Source: Alteromonadaceae bacterium
Lineage (GTDB): Bacteria; Pseudomonadota; Gammaproteobacteria; Pseudomonadales; Oleiphilaceae
Direction: 5' to 3'
Length of the DNA stretch: 64,000 nucleotides
Assembly: GCA_013393545.1 (NCBI GenBank)
Contig: JABXHG010000572.1
Span: 18,541-82,540, forward strand
A program made the translations under genes and the position numbers. Positions 46,859 to 56,466 of this stretch are shown here, one piece after another (within the stretch, counting starts at the first letter, position 1; each line of letters begins with the position of its first letter). The notes under the pieces are model-generated. The model was not told the DNA's origin. It made no database searches and saw nothing but the letters and a program-made list of their open reading frames with translations.

Positions 46859-47040
46859 TAGCCCCGGTACACGCGAAGCGTGACCAACTGTGATTTGGAC
46901 AAGCCGGCAGGCCGCCCGAGGTGGGCCTGCCACTCAAGGCTTTAACCAACGCACGGTGGGGCTTGTTGCGACCCTGCAAAACCCTATCCGCAAGCTCCCC
47001 GAGCATCTACCTCGAACCTGATATGCTAAGAGGCAAGACC

Positions 47041-48309
47041 ATGGAACTTTTCAAGTCGACCGAATCCGAAGTACGTGTATATTCCCGTGCCTTTCCGGTG
47101 ATTTTTAACCGCGCCAAGAACGCGAACCTGTACACCGAAGATGGCAAGGACTATCTCGATTTTCTGGCCGGCGCTGGCTCTTTGAATTACGGCCACAACA
47201 ACGACACCCTGAAAAAAGCCCTGCTTGAGTACATTGAATCCGACGGCGTCAGCCAGGGTCTGGACCTGTTTACCACGGCCAAGCACGATTTCATCGAGTC
47301 CTACAAGAAGCACATCCTTGAGCCCCGTGGCCTGAACTACAAAATGCAGTTCACCGGCCCCACCGGCACCAACTGTGTGGAAGCGGCGATGAAGCTGGCC
47401 CGTAAAGTGAAGGGCCGCACCAACATCATCTCCTTCTCCAACGGTTTCCACGGCGTGACCACCGGTGCCGTTGCGGCGACCGGTAACGAACACCACCGTG
47501 GCGGTGTTGGCCTGCCGCTGACCGGCGTGGATTTCCTGTTCTACGACGGCTACCTGGGCGAAGACGTGGACACCCTGAAAATCATGGACAAGGTGCTGTC
47601 CGACAGCTCTTCCGGCGTTGAACTGCCGGCAGCGGTGATTGTTGAAGCGGTTCAGGGTGAAGGTGGCCTGAACGCCGCTCGCGCCGAATGGCTCAAAGGC
47701 CTGTCCGAGCTGTGCAAGAAGCACGATATCCTGTTGATCCTGGACGACATCCAGGCCGGCAACGGCCGCACCGGCGAGTTCTTCAGCTTCGAGTTTGCCG
47801 GCATCAAGCCGGACATCGTCACGGTTTCCAAGTCACTGTCAGGCTATGGCCTGCCGATGGCACTGGTGCTGTTCAAGCCGGAGCTGGACGTATGGGCCTC
47901 CGGTGAGCACAACGGTACCTTCCGTGGCAACAACATGGCGTTTGTCACCGCCCGTGCCGCCATTGAAACCTATTGGAAAGACGACACTTTCGCCAATGAG
48001 GTGAAAGCCAAGTCCGAGGTGCTGGCCGAAGGCCTGCAGGCGATCTGCAAAAAGTACCCGAACGAGTTCCGCCTGAAAGGCCGTGGCATGATGCGTGGTA
48101 TTTCCGCCACCAATGCCGACCTGACCGGCCCGATCACCGAACGTGCGTTCGAGAAAGGCCTGATCATCGAAACCAGTGGTCCGAACGATGAGGTGATCAA
48201 ATGCCTGATGCCGCTGACCACCAGCGAGGAAGACCTGAAGAAGGGCACAGCCTTGCTGGCGGAAAGCGTCGATGAAATCATGCAGGAAGGTGTAAGCCAG
48301 GCGTCATAA
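47041..48309 (+). CDS. ectB: Diaminobutyrate--2-oxoglutarate transaminase EctB
   Basis: This 422-residue class III aminotransferase converts aspartate semialdehyde to 2,4-diaminobutyrate. The start is the ATG at 47041 ([19 protein letters not shown]); the open frame to 46921 has no support. [15 protein letters not shown] holds the PLP-contact aspartate, [15 protein letters not shown] the PLP lysine, and [16 protein letters not shown] the phosphate-binding region. It follows ectA by 182 bp. Confidence 0.96.
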   Translation: MELFKSTESEVRVYSRAFPVIFNRAKNANLYTEDGKDYLDFLAGAGSLNYGHNNDTLKKALLEYIESDGVSQGLDLFTTAKHDFIESYKKHILEPRGLNYKMQFTGPTGTNCVEAAMKLARKVKGRTNIISFSNGFHGVTTGAVAATGNEHHRGGVGLPLTGVDFLFYDGYLGEDVDTLKIMDKVLSDSSSGVELPAAVIVEAVQGEGGLNAARAEWLKGLSELCKKHDILLILDDIQAGNGRTGEFFSFEFAGIKPDIVTVSKSLSGYGLPMALVLFKPELDVWASGEHNGTFRGNNMAFVTARAAIETYWKDDTFANEVKAKSEVLAEGLQAICKKYPNEFRLKGRGMMRGISATNADLTGPITERAFEKGLIIETSGPNDEVIKCLMPLTTSEEDLKKGTALLAESVDEIMQEGVSQAS

Positions 48310-48364
48310 AAGACGCCTATACTGACACAGGACATTCATTCTGCAGGACAGCAAAGGCAAAAAC

Positions 48365-49819
48365 ATGACTACGGCACAACATACTGTCGAGAAGATCGGC
48401 GGTACTTCCATGAGCAATTACGAGGCCGTGCGCGACAACATCATTGTTGGCAACCGCGATAAGAGCGACCTCTACCAGCGCATCTTCGTGGTCTCCGCCT
48501 ATGGCGGCGTGACCGACGAGCTGTTGGAGCACAAAAAGACCGGCGAGCCGGGCGTATACGCCCTGTTTGCCGACGCCGAATCGGACTGGGCCTGGGGCGA
48601 CGATCTCACCAAGCTGGTGAAGTTCCTGACTGACATCAACGGCGAACTGTTCGAAGACCCAATGCTCAAGCAGCAGGCGGACCAGTTCATTACCGACCGC
48701 ATCGAAGGGGTGCGCGGTTGTCTGATTGATTTGCAGCGCCTGTGTTCCTACGGCCAGTTCCAGCTCGAAGGGCACCTGCTGACCGTGCGTGAAATGCTGG
48801 CCGGTATTGGTGAGGCCCACAGCGCCTTCAACACTGCGCTGAAGCTTCAACAGGAAGGCATCAACGCGCGGTTTGTTGATCTGACCGGCTGGCGCGACGC
48901 CGAGCTGCTGCCGCTGGACGAAAAGCTGCAACAGGCCTTCGACAGCGTGGATCTGACCCGCGAACTGCCGATCGTGACCGGTTACGCCCAATGTAAAGAA
49001 GGGCTGATGCGCACCTTCGACCGTGGCTACAGTGAAATGACCTTCAGCCGGGTGGCGGTAATCACCAACGCTCGCGAAGCGATTATCCACAAGGAATACC
49101 ACCTGAGTTCCGCTGACCCGAAAATCGTCGGTGAAGACAAGGTGGTGCCGCTGGGCCGCACCAACTACGACATCGCTGACCAGCTGGCCAACCTGGGTAT
49201 GGAAGCCATCCACCCCCGGGCCGGCAAGGGCCTGCGCCAGAATGAAATCCCGCTGCGGGTGATGAACACCTTCGAGCCGGAGCACACCGGTACGCTGATC
49301 ACCGGCGATTACGTCAGTGAGAAGCCACAGGTGGAAATCATTGCCGGCGCCAAGGGCGTGTTCGCGATTGAAGTGTTCGACCAGGACATGCAGGGCGAGC
49401 CGGGCTCGGATCGCAAGATTCTGGATGTGCTGAACCGCTTCAAGGTGCGTTTCATGTCCAAGGACACCAACGCCAACACCATCACCCATTACGTGGACAC
49501 CACGCTCAAGCATGTGAAGCGTGTGGTGAAGGCGCTGGAAGAAGAGTGCCCGAACGCGGAAGTGAGCACCCGCAAGGTGGCGCTGGTTTCGGCCTGCGGC
49601 AGCGACATGAAGGTGCCGGGCATTCTGGCCCGCTCCGTGAAGGCACTGGCCGACCGGGAAATCAGCGTGCTGGCCATTCACCAGTGCATGCGCCAGGTGG
49701 ATATCCAGTTCGTGATTGATGAAGATCACTACGATCAGGCGATTGCCGGCCTGCACGGCGCCCTGATTGAGCCGCATAATCACGAATACGCGATCGTCGC
49801 GGCCTCCGAAACCACCTGA
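48365..49819 (+). CDS. ask: Ectoine-type aspartate kinase (Ask_ect)
   Basis: This 484-residue aspartokinase supplies aspartyl phosphate to ectoine synthesis. VEKIGGTSMSNYEAV is the kinase motif; VTGYAQCKEGLMRTFDRGYSEMTFS and HPRAGKGL are substrate-binding segments; two ACT-like regulatory segments follow (VEIIAGAKGVFAIEVFDQDM, KVALVSACGSDMKVPGI). It begins 55 bp after ectB, where ectC would be expected. A strong terminator follows. Confidence 0.93.
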   Translation: MTTAQHTVEKIGGTSMSNYEAVRDNIIVGNRDKSDLYQRIFVVSAYGGVTDELLEHKKTGEPGVYALFADAESDWAWGDDLTKLVKFLTDINGELFEDPMLKQQADQFITDRIEGVRGCLIDLQRLCSYGQFQLEGHLLTVREMLAGIGEAHSAFNTALKLQQEGINARFVDLTGWRDAELLPLDEKLQQAFDSVDLTRELPIVTGYAQCKEGLMRTFDRGYSEMTFSRVAVITNAREAIIHKEYHLSSADPKIVGEDKVVPLGRTNYDIADQLANLGMEAIHPRAGKGLRQNEIPLRVMNTFEPEHTGTLITGDYVSEKPQVEIIAGAKGVFAIEVFDQDMQGEPGSDRKILDVLNRFKVRFMSKDTNANTITHYVDTTLKHVKRVVKALEEECPNAEVSTRKVALVSACGSDMKVPGILARSVKALADREISVLAIHQCMRQVDIQFVIDEDHYDQAIAGLHGALIEPHNHEYAIVAASETT

Positions 49820-49836
49820 TCCGGTGGTTCAGAACT

Positions 49837-49866
49837 AAAAAGCCGGGCATTTTGCCCGGCTTTTTA
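49837..49866. terminator. Bidirectional terminator between ask and the DUF3429 gene
   Basis: AAAAAGCCGGGC, an ATTTT loop and GCCCGGCTTTTT form a symmetric terminator with A and T tracts, serving the convergent genes on both sides. Confidence 0.95.
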
Positions 49867-49899
49867 GTACCTTCCTTTCAAGCTTTTATTCTGCTCTGG

Positions 49900-50355
49900 T
49901 CAGCCGTTGTGCACCAGATAGAACCAGCCCCCGGCGGCAATCTGGCACGCCAGCACGGTCAGGGTCAGTACCAGCCGTAATTTCAGATACCATCCCGGCC
50001 AGTAATGGCGCATCCAGCGCGCATCCACCAGGTACAGCATCAGATAGGCGATGGTGTAGACCACAATCTTGTGGGGCGTCTGCAACAGCAGCCCGAGACC
50101 GGCCGTGACAAAAAAGGCCTGGCTCAGCAGCATGCAGACAATGGGTGATTGCGGGTAGGTGCGGTTCTCCAGCTGCAGGGCGATGGTCCAGTAAATACCC
50201 GCCATGAAGGCCAGAATGCCGGCACTGTAAATGTAGAACCACGCCAGGATCGCCACGCTGCGCGAAGGCAGCACGAACAGCCCGGCCACGCCAGCCAGAA
50301 ACGGAACCAGACCGGCCAGGCCAACAACGATGGCCAGACGAGCGACTGCAATCAC
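49900..50355 (-). CDS. DUF3429 membrane protein
   Basis: This 151-residue protein has five hydrophobic segments and the family-typical start GLAGLVPFLAGVAGLF, ILAFMAGIYWTIAL and QTPHKIVVYTIAYLMLY. The function is unknown. Its ATG overlaps the stop of the upstream small gene as ATGA. An overlapping minus-strand frame (49886-50392) is a shadow. Confidence 0.8.
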   Translation of the reverse strand: MIAVARLAIVVGLAGLVPFLAGVAGLFVLPSRSVAILAWFYIYSAGILAFMAGIYWTIALQLENRTYPQSPIVCMLLSQAFFVTAGLGLLLQTPHKIVVYTIAYLMLYLVDARWMRHYWPGWYLKLRLVLTLTVLACQIAAGGWFYLVHNG

Positions 50356-50657
50356 GAGCGTTGCCTCTGGATCTGGATGCGCATGGGCTCAAGATCGGTG
50401 GCGGGCATGCCCACCATCTCGTGGTAGGCGGACGGGTGGACTACCTGGGTTTCCTTGATGTCCAATGAGCCCAGGGTGTCCTGGACCTGCCAGGTGCTGC
50501 GGAACAGGCGGGTCTGGCCCAGGTTGTCCGACAGCACTTTCATGCCCCAGTCGCCGTGCAGGCGAGCCATGTACTGCTGCCCTTCAATGGACAGGATTTC
50601 CAGCAGGTCGATAACGAGATTTTCGGTGGTTTTCAGCTCTTCCGGTGTGATGCGCAC
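50352..50657 (-). CDS. Conserved hypothetical small protein
   Basis: This 101-residue protein is not recognised. It begins MRITPEELKTTENLVIDLLEIL, looks mixed alpha/beta and soluble, and has no signal peptide. The ATGA overlap with the DUF3429 gene supports its being translated. Confidence 0.65.
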   Translation of the reverse strand: MRITPEELKTTENLVIDLLEILSIEGQQYMARLHGDWGMKVLSDNLGQTRLFRSTWQVQDTLGSLDIKETQVVHPSAYHEMVGMPATDLEPMRIQIQRQRS

Positions 50658-50714
50658 GATGCTTCTCCTGATTGCACATGTTGCTCTAGCTTACGAGCAA
50701 GTGGCCAGACAGGA

Positions 50715-51299
50715 TCAACCGGCAAGTGCTTTGCACTCCTCGTGCGCTGGGCAATAAACCAGGTGATCGTTGACCATACCCGTGGCCTGCATGAAGGCGT
50801 AGACAATGGTAGGGCCGACAAAGGTGAAGCCGGCTTTTTTCAGGGCTTTGGACATGGCCTCGGACTTCGGTGTGGCGGTGGGCACCTGTTCGAACCGCTG
50901 CCAGTGGTTCTGGATGGGGCGGCCGTCGACGAATTGCCAGAGAAATGAAGAGAAGCTTTCGCCCTGCTCCCTGAGCGCCAGATAGCCTTGAGCGTTTTTG
51001 ATGATCGAGCGAACTTTTAGGCGGTTACGGACGATGCCGGGGTTTTGCAGCAGCTGTTCGATGTCGCTTTCGGTGAATTGCACGATCCGTTCCGGATCAA
51101 AACCCGCGTAGGCGGCCCGATAATTATCCTGTTTGCGCAAAATCGTCAGCCAGCTCAACCCCGCCTGCTGGCCGTCCAGGCACAGTTTTTCAAACAAGGC
51201 CAGATCGCCGTATTCCGGGCGGCCCCAGACGGTGTCGTGGTAGTGAACATAAAGCGGGTCGGTGCCACACCAGGGGCAACGTTGCGGTTCGGCAGTCAT
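50715..51299 (-). CDS. tag: DNA-3-methyladenine glycosylase I
   Basis: This 194-residue base-excision repair enzyme removes 3-methyladenine. RCPWCGTDPLYVHYHDTVWG, FEKLCLDGQQAGLSWLTIL and the C-terminal zinc ligands (HLVYCPAHEEC) are typical of Tag. The ATG at 51299 overlaps the PPTase stop as ATGA; the longer frame to 51443 is not used. Confidence 0.94.
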   Translation of the reverse strand: MTAEPQRCPWCGTDPLYVHYHDTVWGRPEYGDLALFEKLCLDGQQAGLSWLTILRKQDNYRAAYAGFDPERIVQFTESDIEQLLQNPGIVRNRLKVRSIIKNAQGYLALREQGESFSSFLWQFVDGRPIQNHWQRFEQVPTATPKSEAMSKALKKAGFTFVGPTIVYAFMQATGMVNDHLVYCPAHEECKALAG

Positions 51300-52102
51300 G
51301 GCGCCTCCGGATCGGGGGGTGTTGAATGGGGGCTGGACAGATGAGCCGGGCGAATGGCCCGATGCATCGCCAGCTTGCTGTTGATGGTCCGGGATTTGGC
51401 CGGTGGCAGACTGAAATCCCCCGGCGGCGCTGCCAGCTGGCAAAAGTGTGGGCGAACCGCCGTATGGCTGGCCTGGTACACCACGGTCACCAGGAAGTGA
51501 TCGATAGCCAGTGAACTGGCCTGCCAGCCCCTCTCGGTTCGATCACCGGCCAGAACAAAATCGCGGGCCACGTCCAGGGTTTGCAGATTGCCGGCGATGC
51601 CCCGGCCGGTGGCCTTCAGCCAGGCTTCCTTGAAGGTCCAGGCTTGCAGAAAAGCTTGCGGATCATCCCGTTCAAGCAGCCAGGCCTGCTCGCCAGCAGT
51701 AAACCAGCGGCGGGTGACCTTTTGCCAGCCCGGCCGGCGTTGCAGCGGTTCCAGATCCACGCCCAGTGGCTGCCGGGACAGGGCGCAGGCCGCCAGCCCC
51801 TGGCTGTGGCTGATGGACATTCGCCAGCCCGCGGGTACCTGTGAGGCGACCGGACGGCCCGGCACGGGGCGGCATTGTTCCGGGCCGGCGCGCCCGCGAC
51901 AAACCGCTGACAAAGCCTGACGAATCAACCAGCGGCTGGTCAGAAACTCCCGTACCCGAGGGCTGGCCAGCGAGGCCAGCCGCTGGCGCTCGGTTTCGGT
52001 CAGCCATTCAGGCGCAGGGATCGGGGCATCGCTCTCCGGTTGTCGGCACAGCCAGACGCAGACTTCCCGTTCTGTTTTGTCTTTTGGCTCAAGGCTGTCC
52101 AT
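51296..52102 (-). CDS. 4'-phosphopantetheinyl transferase, Sfp type
   Basis: This 268-residue enzyme transfers phosphopantetheine to carrier proteins. The GVDLEPLQRRPGW magnesium motif and the WTFKEAWLKATGRGI motif are intact, and the N-terminal RFLTSRWL-like segment reads REFLTSRWLIRQAL. The start is placed at 52102, just past the pdxH stop. No synthase cluster lies nearby, so the carrier-protein partner is unknown. Confidence 0.85.
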   Translation of the reverse strand: MDSLEPKDKTEREVCVWLCRQPESDAPIPAPEWLTETERQRLASLASPRVREFLTSRWLIRQALSAVCRGRAGPEQCRPVPGRPVASQVPAGWRMSISHSQGLAACALSRQPLGVDLEPLQRRPGWQKVTRRWFTAGEQAWLLERDDPQAFLQAWTFKEAWLKATGRGIAGNLQTLDVARDFVLAGDRTERGWQASSLAIDHFLVTVVYQASHTAVRPHFCQLAAPPGDFSLPPAKSRTINSKLAMHRAIRPAHLSSPHSTPPDPEAP

Positions 52103-52106
52103 TGGC

Positions 52107-52742
52107 TCAGGGCTGCAACCGCTGGATGGTCCAACCATTGCCTTCGCGCACGTACTCGAAACGATCGTGCAGGCGGCTGGGGCGACCCTGCCAGAACTCG
52201 ATGCGCTCGGGTACTATCCGGTAGCCGCCCCAGAAATCCGGCAGGGGCACTTCGCCGGCACTGAATTTCTGTTTCATCTGCGCGACTTTCTGCTCCAGCA
52301 GGCCGCGGGAGGTGATCACCTTGCTTTGTTCCGAAACCCAGGCGCCGATCTGGCTGCCCCGGGGGCGGGAAGCAAAATAGCGCAGGGATTCGGCCTTGCT
52401 GACCTTTTCCACGGCGCCCTGGATGCGTACCTGACGGTTCAGGCCAATCCAGGGGAACAGCAGTGCCGCCTGCGGGTTTTCCTCTAGCTCCCTGGCCTTG
52501 CGGCTGCCGTAGTTGGTGTAGAACACAAACCCCCGGTCATCAAAGTACTTCAGCAGCACGGTGCGCAGATCCGGCAGGCCGTCAGCGCCAGCGGTGGCCA
52601 GCGACATGGCATTGGGCTCCAGAATGCCGGCAGTACGGGCATCCTCGAACCAGGTTTCAAACTGGCGGACGGGGTCATCATTCAGGTGTTCCCGGTCCAG
52701 GCCTTCGCTTTCAAAATCCCGACGCATATCGCCGATGTCCAT
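52107..52742 (-). CDS. pdxH: Pyridoxamine/pyridoxine 5'-phosphate oxidase
   Basis: This 211-residue FMN enzyme makes [75 protein letters not shown] and the C-terminal [18 protein letters not shown] are diagnostic. It forms an operon with the PPTase, tag, and probably the downstream small genes. Confidence 0.95.
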   Translation of the reverse strand: MDIGDMRRDFESEGLDREHLNDDPVRQFETWFEDARTAGILEPNAMSLATAGADGLPDLRTVLLKYFDDRGFVFYTNYGSRKARELEENPQAALLFPWIGLNRQVRIQGAVEKVSKAESLRYFASRPRGSQIGAWVSEQSKVITSRGLLEQKVAQMKQKFSAGEVPLPDFWGGYRIVPERIEFWQGRPSRLHDRFEYVREGNGWTIQRLQP

Positions 52743-52922
52743 AACCGCTGTTCTCCGTTTGTGAATTCAGGGCCTATCAAAGGCGTGTTATACGTCGCCG
52801 GAGCATATCGGGTTCGCCGCTGGCTGTCAGGTCTGGCTTGTTTCTCTGGCTGACAGGCGGGCGCTCCGGGCGCTATGCTTGAAGGTATCATGGTTGCTGA
52901 AATGTCTGTCAGGGAGAAGCCC

Positions 52923-55802
52923 GTGGGCGAACAGAGTGAACAGAATCCGCAAACACCGCCACCAGTGGCTCGACGCCAACGCCGTTGGCCCCGTTACCTG
53001 CTGCTGGGAATGGCACTGCTGGTTTTGCTTTATACCCTGGCCGGTTTTCTGCTGCTGCCCTGGTGGCTGGAGCGCAACCTGCCGGAGCAGCTTGATAGTG
53101 CGTTGGAGTGGCAGGCTGATATTGCCGATATCCGATTTAATCCCTACACCCTCGCCCTGGAGGCTGACGACTTTCAGGCCACTGACCGCAACGATGAGCC
53201 GGTGGCGGGGTTTGAATATTTACGGGTGAACGTCAGCTTTTTCCAGCTGTTGTCCGGCGTGATTGGTTTCCAGGAGATCATTCTGAACCGGCCGGAGGTA
53301 CGGCTGGACCTGCTGGAAGATTATTCGGTGAATATCGCCCGGGACTTTCAGGCAGCTAATCCGCCGGGAGACGAGCCGGAAACGCCGGAGGCACAGGAAT
53401 CCAGTGGCCCGTTAAAGCTCTATTTCCAGCAGCTGGCCATCAATGGCGGTGAGCTGCGGTTTCGGGATTTCACCCAGGGGGAAATGGCCGAGTTCCGGCT
53501 CCAGCCGCTGGATGTCACACTGAACGATCTGGCCACCTGGCCCCGGGATGATAACGGCGGCACTAGCCGCTATTCGCTTTCCGCCGCCGCCAATGATCAG
53601 GTGATCGAGTGGCAGGGCGATTTGAGCGTTGCGCCCTTGTATTCCCGTGGCTCTGTTCGTTTGTCGGATATTCGCCACGATACACTGGCGCATTTCCTCA
53701 AGCCCTATTTGCCTTGGCAGCTGCGGGACGGGCTGGTGACCCTGGCGTCTGATTACCGGTTGTCGGCCGGCGACGGACTGGAACTGACCACCTCCGATGG
53801 CCGGGTCACAGTGAGGGATCTGGCAATGGCGCTCGATGCCCAGGCGCAAGAGCCGGCCCTGAGCGCTACGGAACTGGACATTCAGGGCGTGGATTTTGAC
53901 CTCAACCGCCGTGAGGCCAGCGTTGGCATGGTGACTCTGAACCAGCTTGCCGTGGCTGCCGCCCGCAATCAGGAAGGGGTGATCGACTGGCAAGCTTCCC
54001 TGCCCGGCACCGACACAGCCGCCGAAAGCGCTGAGCCGTCCGACGGGCCGGACCAGCAATCCAGTGCAGGCCCGCCATTTCGCTGGTCGGTACAGGGTAT
54101 TCAGCTGACTGACAGTCGTATCGATTGGCAGGATGCGGTTCCGACCACACCGGCCCGACTGCAGCTGACCGATCTTGATGTGTCGGTGAGTGGATTGTCT
54201 AACCGGCTGGAGGAGCCGGTTTCCTACCAGCTGTCGACGGTTCTGGCCAGTGGTGGCGAGCTCTCCGCCAATGGTCAGTTTACACCGATGCCGTTTACCT
54301 TCGAGTCTGCTCTGTCCGGCTCAGCAATCGCTCTGGCGGTGGCGGAGCCTTACGTGCAAGACGCGGCGAACCTGTCCCTGCGTGATGGGCGCCTGGCCTT
54401 CGACGGCAACCTGGACCTGGACGCCCAGACCAATCCGATGACCGGAACGTTCAGCGGCACCGCGGAAGTCAGCGAGCTGGATGTGCGGCTGCCGGAGCAG
54501 GGCGAACCTCTGGTTGCCTGGCGCAATCTGCGGCTAAGGCCTGTTGAATATAATGTTCACCCTGCCCGTCTGGAAATCGGCACGGTTGCCGTCAGTGAGC
54601 CGGTCGCCAACATCGTGCGGGGAGCCGACGGCCTGCACAATGTCCAACGGGTTGTCCGGGGCGGCGAACCAGCCGAGTCCGGTGATGCAGAGCCGCCACC
54701 GGAACCGGCGCAAGCCGGGGACAGTGAGCGCCCGGCGCTGATCTTCCGCATCGGTGAGCTGCAGGTGGAAAGCGGGTCGGTCAGTTACGCCGACCGCACC
54801 CTGGAGCCGGCCTTCAGTACCAGTTTTGATGCCCTGAATGGCTCCGTGTCCGGGATTAGTAACGTCCCGCCACAGGAAGGCCGGGTGAATCTCAGAGGCC
54901 AGCTGGCCGGCGTGGCCCCGGTGGATTTTACCGGCACCCTCGGTGCGCTGGGCAGCGAAGATACCAGCGAGTTGCGCCTGAGGATGGACAACCTCGCTCT
55001 GCCGGTGTTGTCGCCCTACTTTGGCCGGTACCTCGGTTACGCAGTGGACAGCGGCAAATTGCAGCTGGACCTGGATTACGCCATTACGGGTAGTCGCCTC
55101 AAGGCCTCAAACAAGGTGATTCTGGACCAGATGCAGCTGGGCCGGTCGGTGGCCAGTGACCAGGCCGTCAACGCCCCAGTCAAGCTCGGCCTGGCCCTGT
55201 TGACCGATCGCCGGGGCACGGTTGAAGTGAATTTGCCCATCGAGGGCGACATGGCCAGCCCCGAGTTCAGCATTGGGCAGGTGGTGATGCGGGCCTTTGT
55301 GAACCTGTTGGCCAAGGCAGCCGCGTCGCCGTTCACCATGTTGGGTTCCATTGCTGATTTGGCCGGCTTCAGTAGTGAAGAGCTGGGTCAGGTCGCTTTT
55401 GAACCCGGCGGAACCGGTTTGGCGGGCAACGAGGCGGAAAAACTGGCCGCTCTGGCGAATGCCCTGAAAGACCGCCCGGAACTGTTGCTGGAAATTCGCG
55501 GCGCGGTGGCGCCGGAGGCTGATGGCCTGGCCCTGCTGAAAGAGCAGATGGCGGCCAGCGGTGAGGAAACCACCGGCGAGGCCTGGGAGCAGGCCCGCCA
55601 GGCTTACCTGGATGGTGAGCGTTCACTGCCCTCGGAAGCCCTGGGGCAGCTGGCGAACCAGCGGGCGCTAGAGGTGCGGCGCATCCTGGAGCAGACCCAC
55701 GAGGTGCCCACCAGCCAGTTGTTCCTGCTGGATGCCTCCCGTGATGGCGAACTAACCGGGGCTGGCGATATCATTGTTCCGTTCACTCTGGATGTCCGCT
55801 AA
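52923..55802 (+). CDS. DUF748/AsmA-like large envelope protein
   Basis: This protein has about 959 residues from a GTG at 52923 with AGGGAG upstream; ATGs at 52902 or 52875 are alternatives. One N-terminal membrane helix (LLLGMALLVLLYTLAGFLLL) anchors a long periplasmic beta-rich chain with DUF748 features (ADIRFNPYTLALEADDF, YLGYAVDSGKLQLDLDYAI, GRVNLRGQLAGVAPVDFTG) and an FEPGGTGLAGNEAEKLAALA C-terminal part. It may carry or bridge lipids across the periplasm, by analogy with AsmA-like proteins; not proven. Confidence 0.85.
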   Translation: MGEQSEQNPQTPPPVARRQRRWPRYLLLGMALLVLLYTLAGFLLLPWWLERNLPEQLDSALEWQADIADIRFNPYTLALEADDFQATDRNDEPVAGFEYLRVNVSFFQLLSGVIGFQEIILNRPEVRLDLLEDYSVNIARDFQAANPPGDEPETPEAQESSGPLKLYFQQLAINGGELRFRDFTQGEMAEFRLQPLDVTLNDLATWPRDDNGGTSRYSLSAAANDQVIEWQGDLSVAPLYSRGSVRLSDIRHDTLAHFLKPYLPWQLRDGLVTLASDYRLSAGDGLELTTSDGRVTVRDLAMALDAQAQEPALSATELDIQGVDFDLNRREASVGMVTLNQLAVAAARNQEGVIDWQASLPGTDTAAESAEPSDGPDQQSSAGPPFRWSVQGIQLTDSRIDWQDAVPTTPARLQLTDLDVSVSGLSNRLEEPVSYQLSTVLASGGELSANGQFTPMPFTFESALSGSAIALAVAEPYVQDAANLSLRDGRLAFDGNLDLDAQTNPMTGTFSGTAEVSELDVRLPEQGEPLVAWRNLRLRPVEYNVHPARLEIGTVAVSEPVANIVRGADGLHNVQRVVRGGEPAESGDAEPPPEPAQAGDSERPALIFRIGELQVESGSVSYADRTLEPAFSTSFDALNGSVSGISNVPPQEGRVNLRGQLAGVAPVDFTGTLGALGSEDTSELRLRMDNLALPVLSPYFGRYLGYAVDSGKLQLDLDYAITGSRLKASNKVILDQMQLGRSVASDQAVNAPVKLGLALLTDRRGTVEVNLPIEGDMASPEFSIGQVVMRAFVNLLAKAAASPFTMLGSIADLAGFSSEELGQVAFEPGGTGLAGNEAEKLAALANALKDRPELLLEIRGAVAPEADGLALLKEQMAASGEETTGEAWEQARQAYLDGERSLPSEALGQLANQRALEVRRILEQTHEVPTSQLFLLDASRDGELTGAGDIIVPFTLDVR

Positions 55803-55837
55803 CCGGATGTCTGCCACTATGGAAAGCTTTTAACACC

Positions 55838-56431
55838 ATGACCGCCGTTGCCAGCCATTTTTTTGCGTACATCAGTCGCCTGCGATGGATCAAACGCTGG
55901 GGCCTGATGCGCAACGCCATTGAGGAAAACGTGGCCACCCATTCCTGGGAGGTGGCCACCATCGCCCACGCGCTGGCATTGATCCGTAACCGGCGGTACG
56001 GCGGCACTGTTAATGCCGATAGAATTGCCGCCGCAGCCCTGTACCACGACGCCACCGAGGTGATCACCGGCGACATGCCCACGCCGGTCAAGTACCATTC
56101 GAAGGTGATGCGTGAAGCCTTTGGCGATATCGAACACAAAGCCGAGGGTGAGCTGCTGGCCTTGCTGCCGGAAGAATTGCGGGATGATTTTTCCCCCTAC
56201 GTGCGGGAATCGCGGCTGAGCGAGCCGGAAAAACAGTTGATCAAGGCGGCGGACCGGCTTTCGGCCTGGCTTAAATGCCGGGCAGAACTGCGAGCCGGCA
56301 ATCCGGAATTTGAGCCGGCCGAGCGGCAGATCCGCGAACGGCTTCAGCAGGAAGGCCTGCGCGAAGTGCAGTACTTTCTGGAGGTGTTTGCCCCGGGATA
56401 CGACCAGCCGCTGGATAACCTGCTGGGCTGA
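55838..56431 (+). CDS. yfbR: YfbR-like HD-domain 5'-deoxynucleotidase
   Basis: This 197-residue protein removes phosphate from deoxynucleoside monophosphates. RWGLMRNAIEENVATHSWEVATIAHAL has the first histidine, YHDATEVITGDMPTPVKYHS the HD pair, and KAADRLSAWLKCRAE the distal aspartate. The length fits E. coli YfbR. Confidence 0.92.
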   Translation: MTAVASHFFAYISRLRWIKRWGLMRNAIEENVATHSWEVATIAHALALIRNRRYGGTVNADRIAAAALYHDATEVITGDMPTPVKYHSKVMREAFGDIEHKAEGELLALLPEELRDDFSPYVRESRLSEPEKQLIKAADRLSAWLKCRAELRAGNPEFEPAERQIRERLQQEGLREVQYFLEVFAPGYDQPLDNLLG

Positions 56432-56466
56432 GCCCGGTGCACGAATAAAAACAGGAAAGCCACTGT

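Noticed and set aside
46921..47040. N-terminal extension of EctB
   Set aside because: The true N-terminus [11 protein letters not shown] matches the family; the extension is not typical and lacks a ribosome-binding site.
49886..50392. 168-codon frame overlapping the DUF3429 gene
   Set aside because: Composition is Arg/Gly-rich as in shadow frames; the overlapping 151-residue frame has family features and a coupled start.
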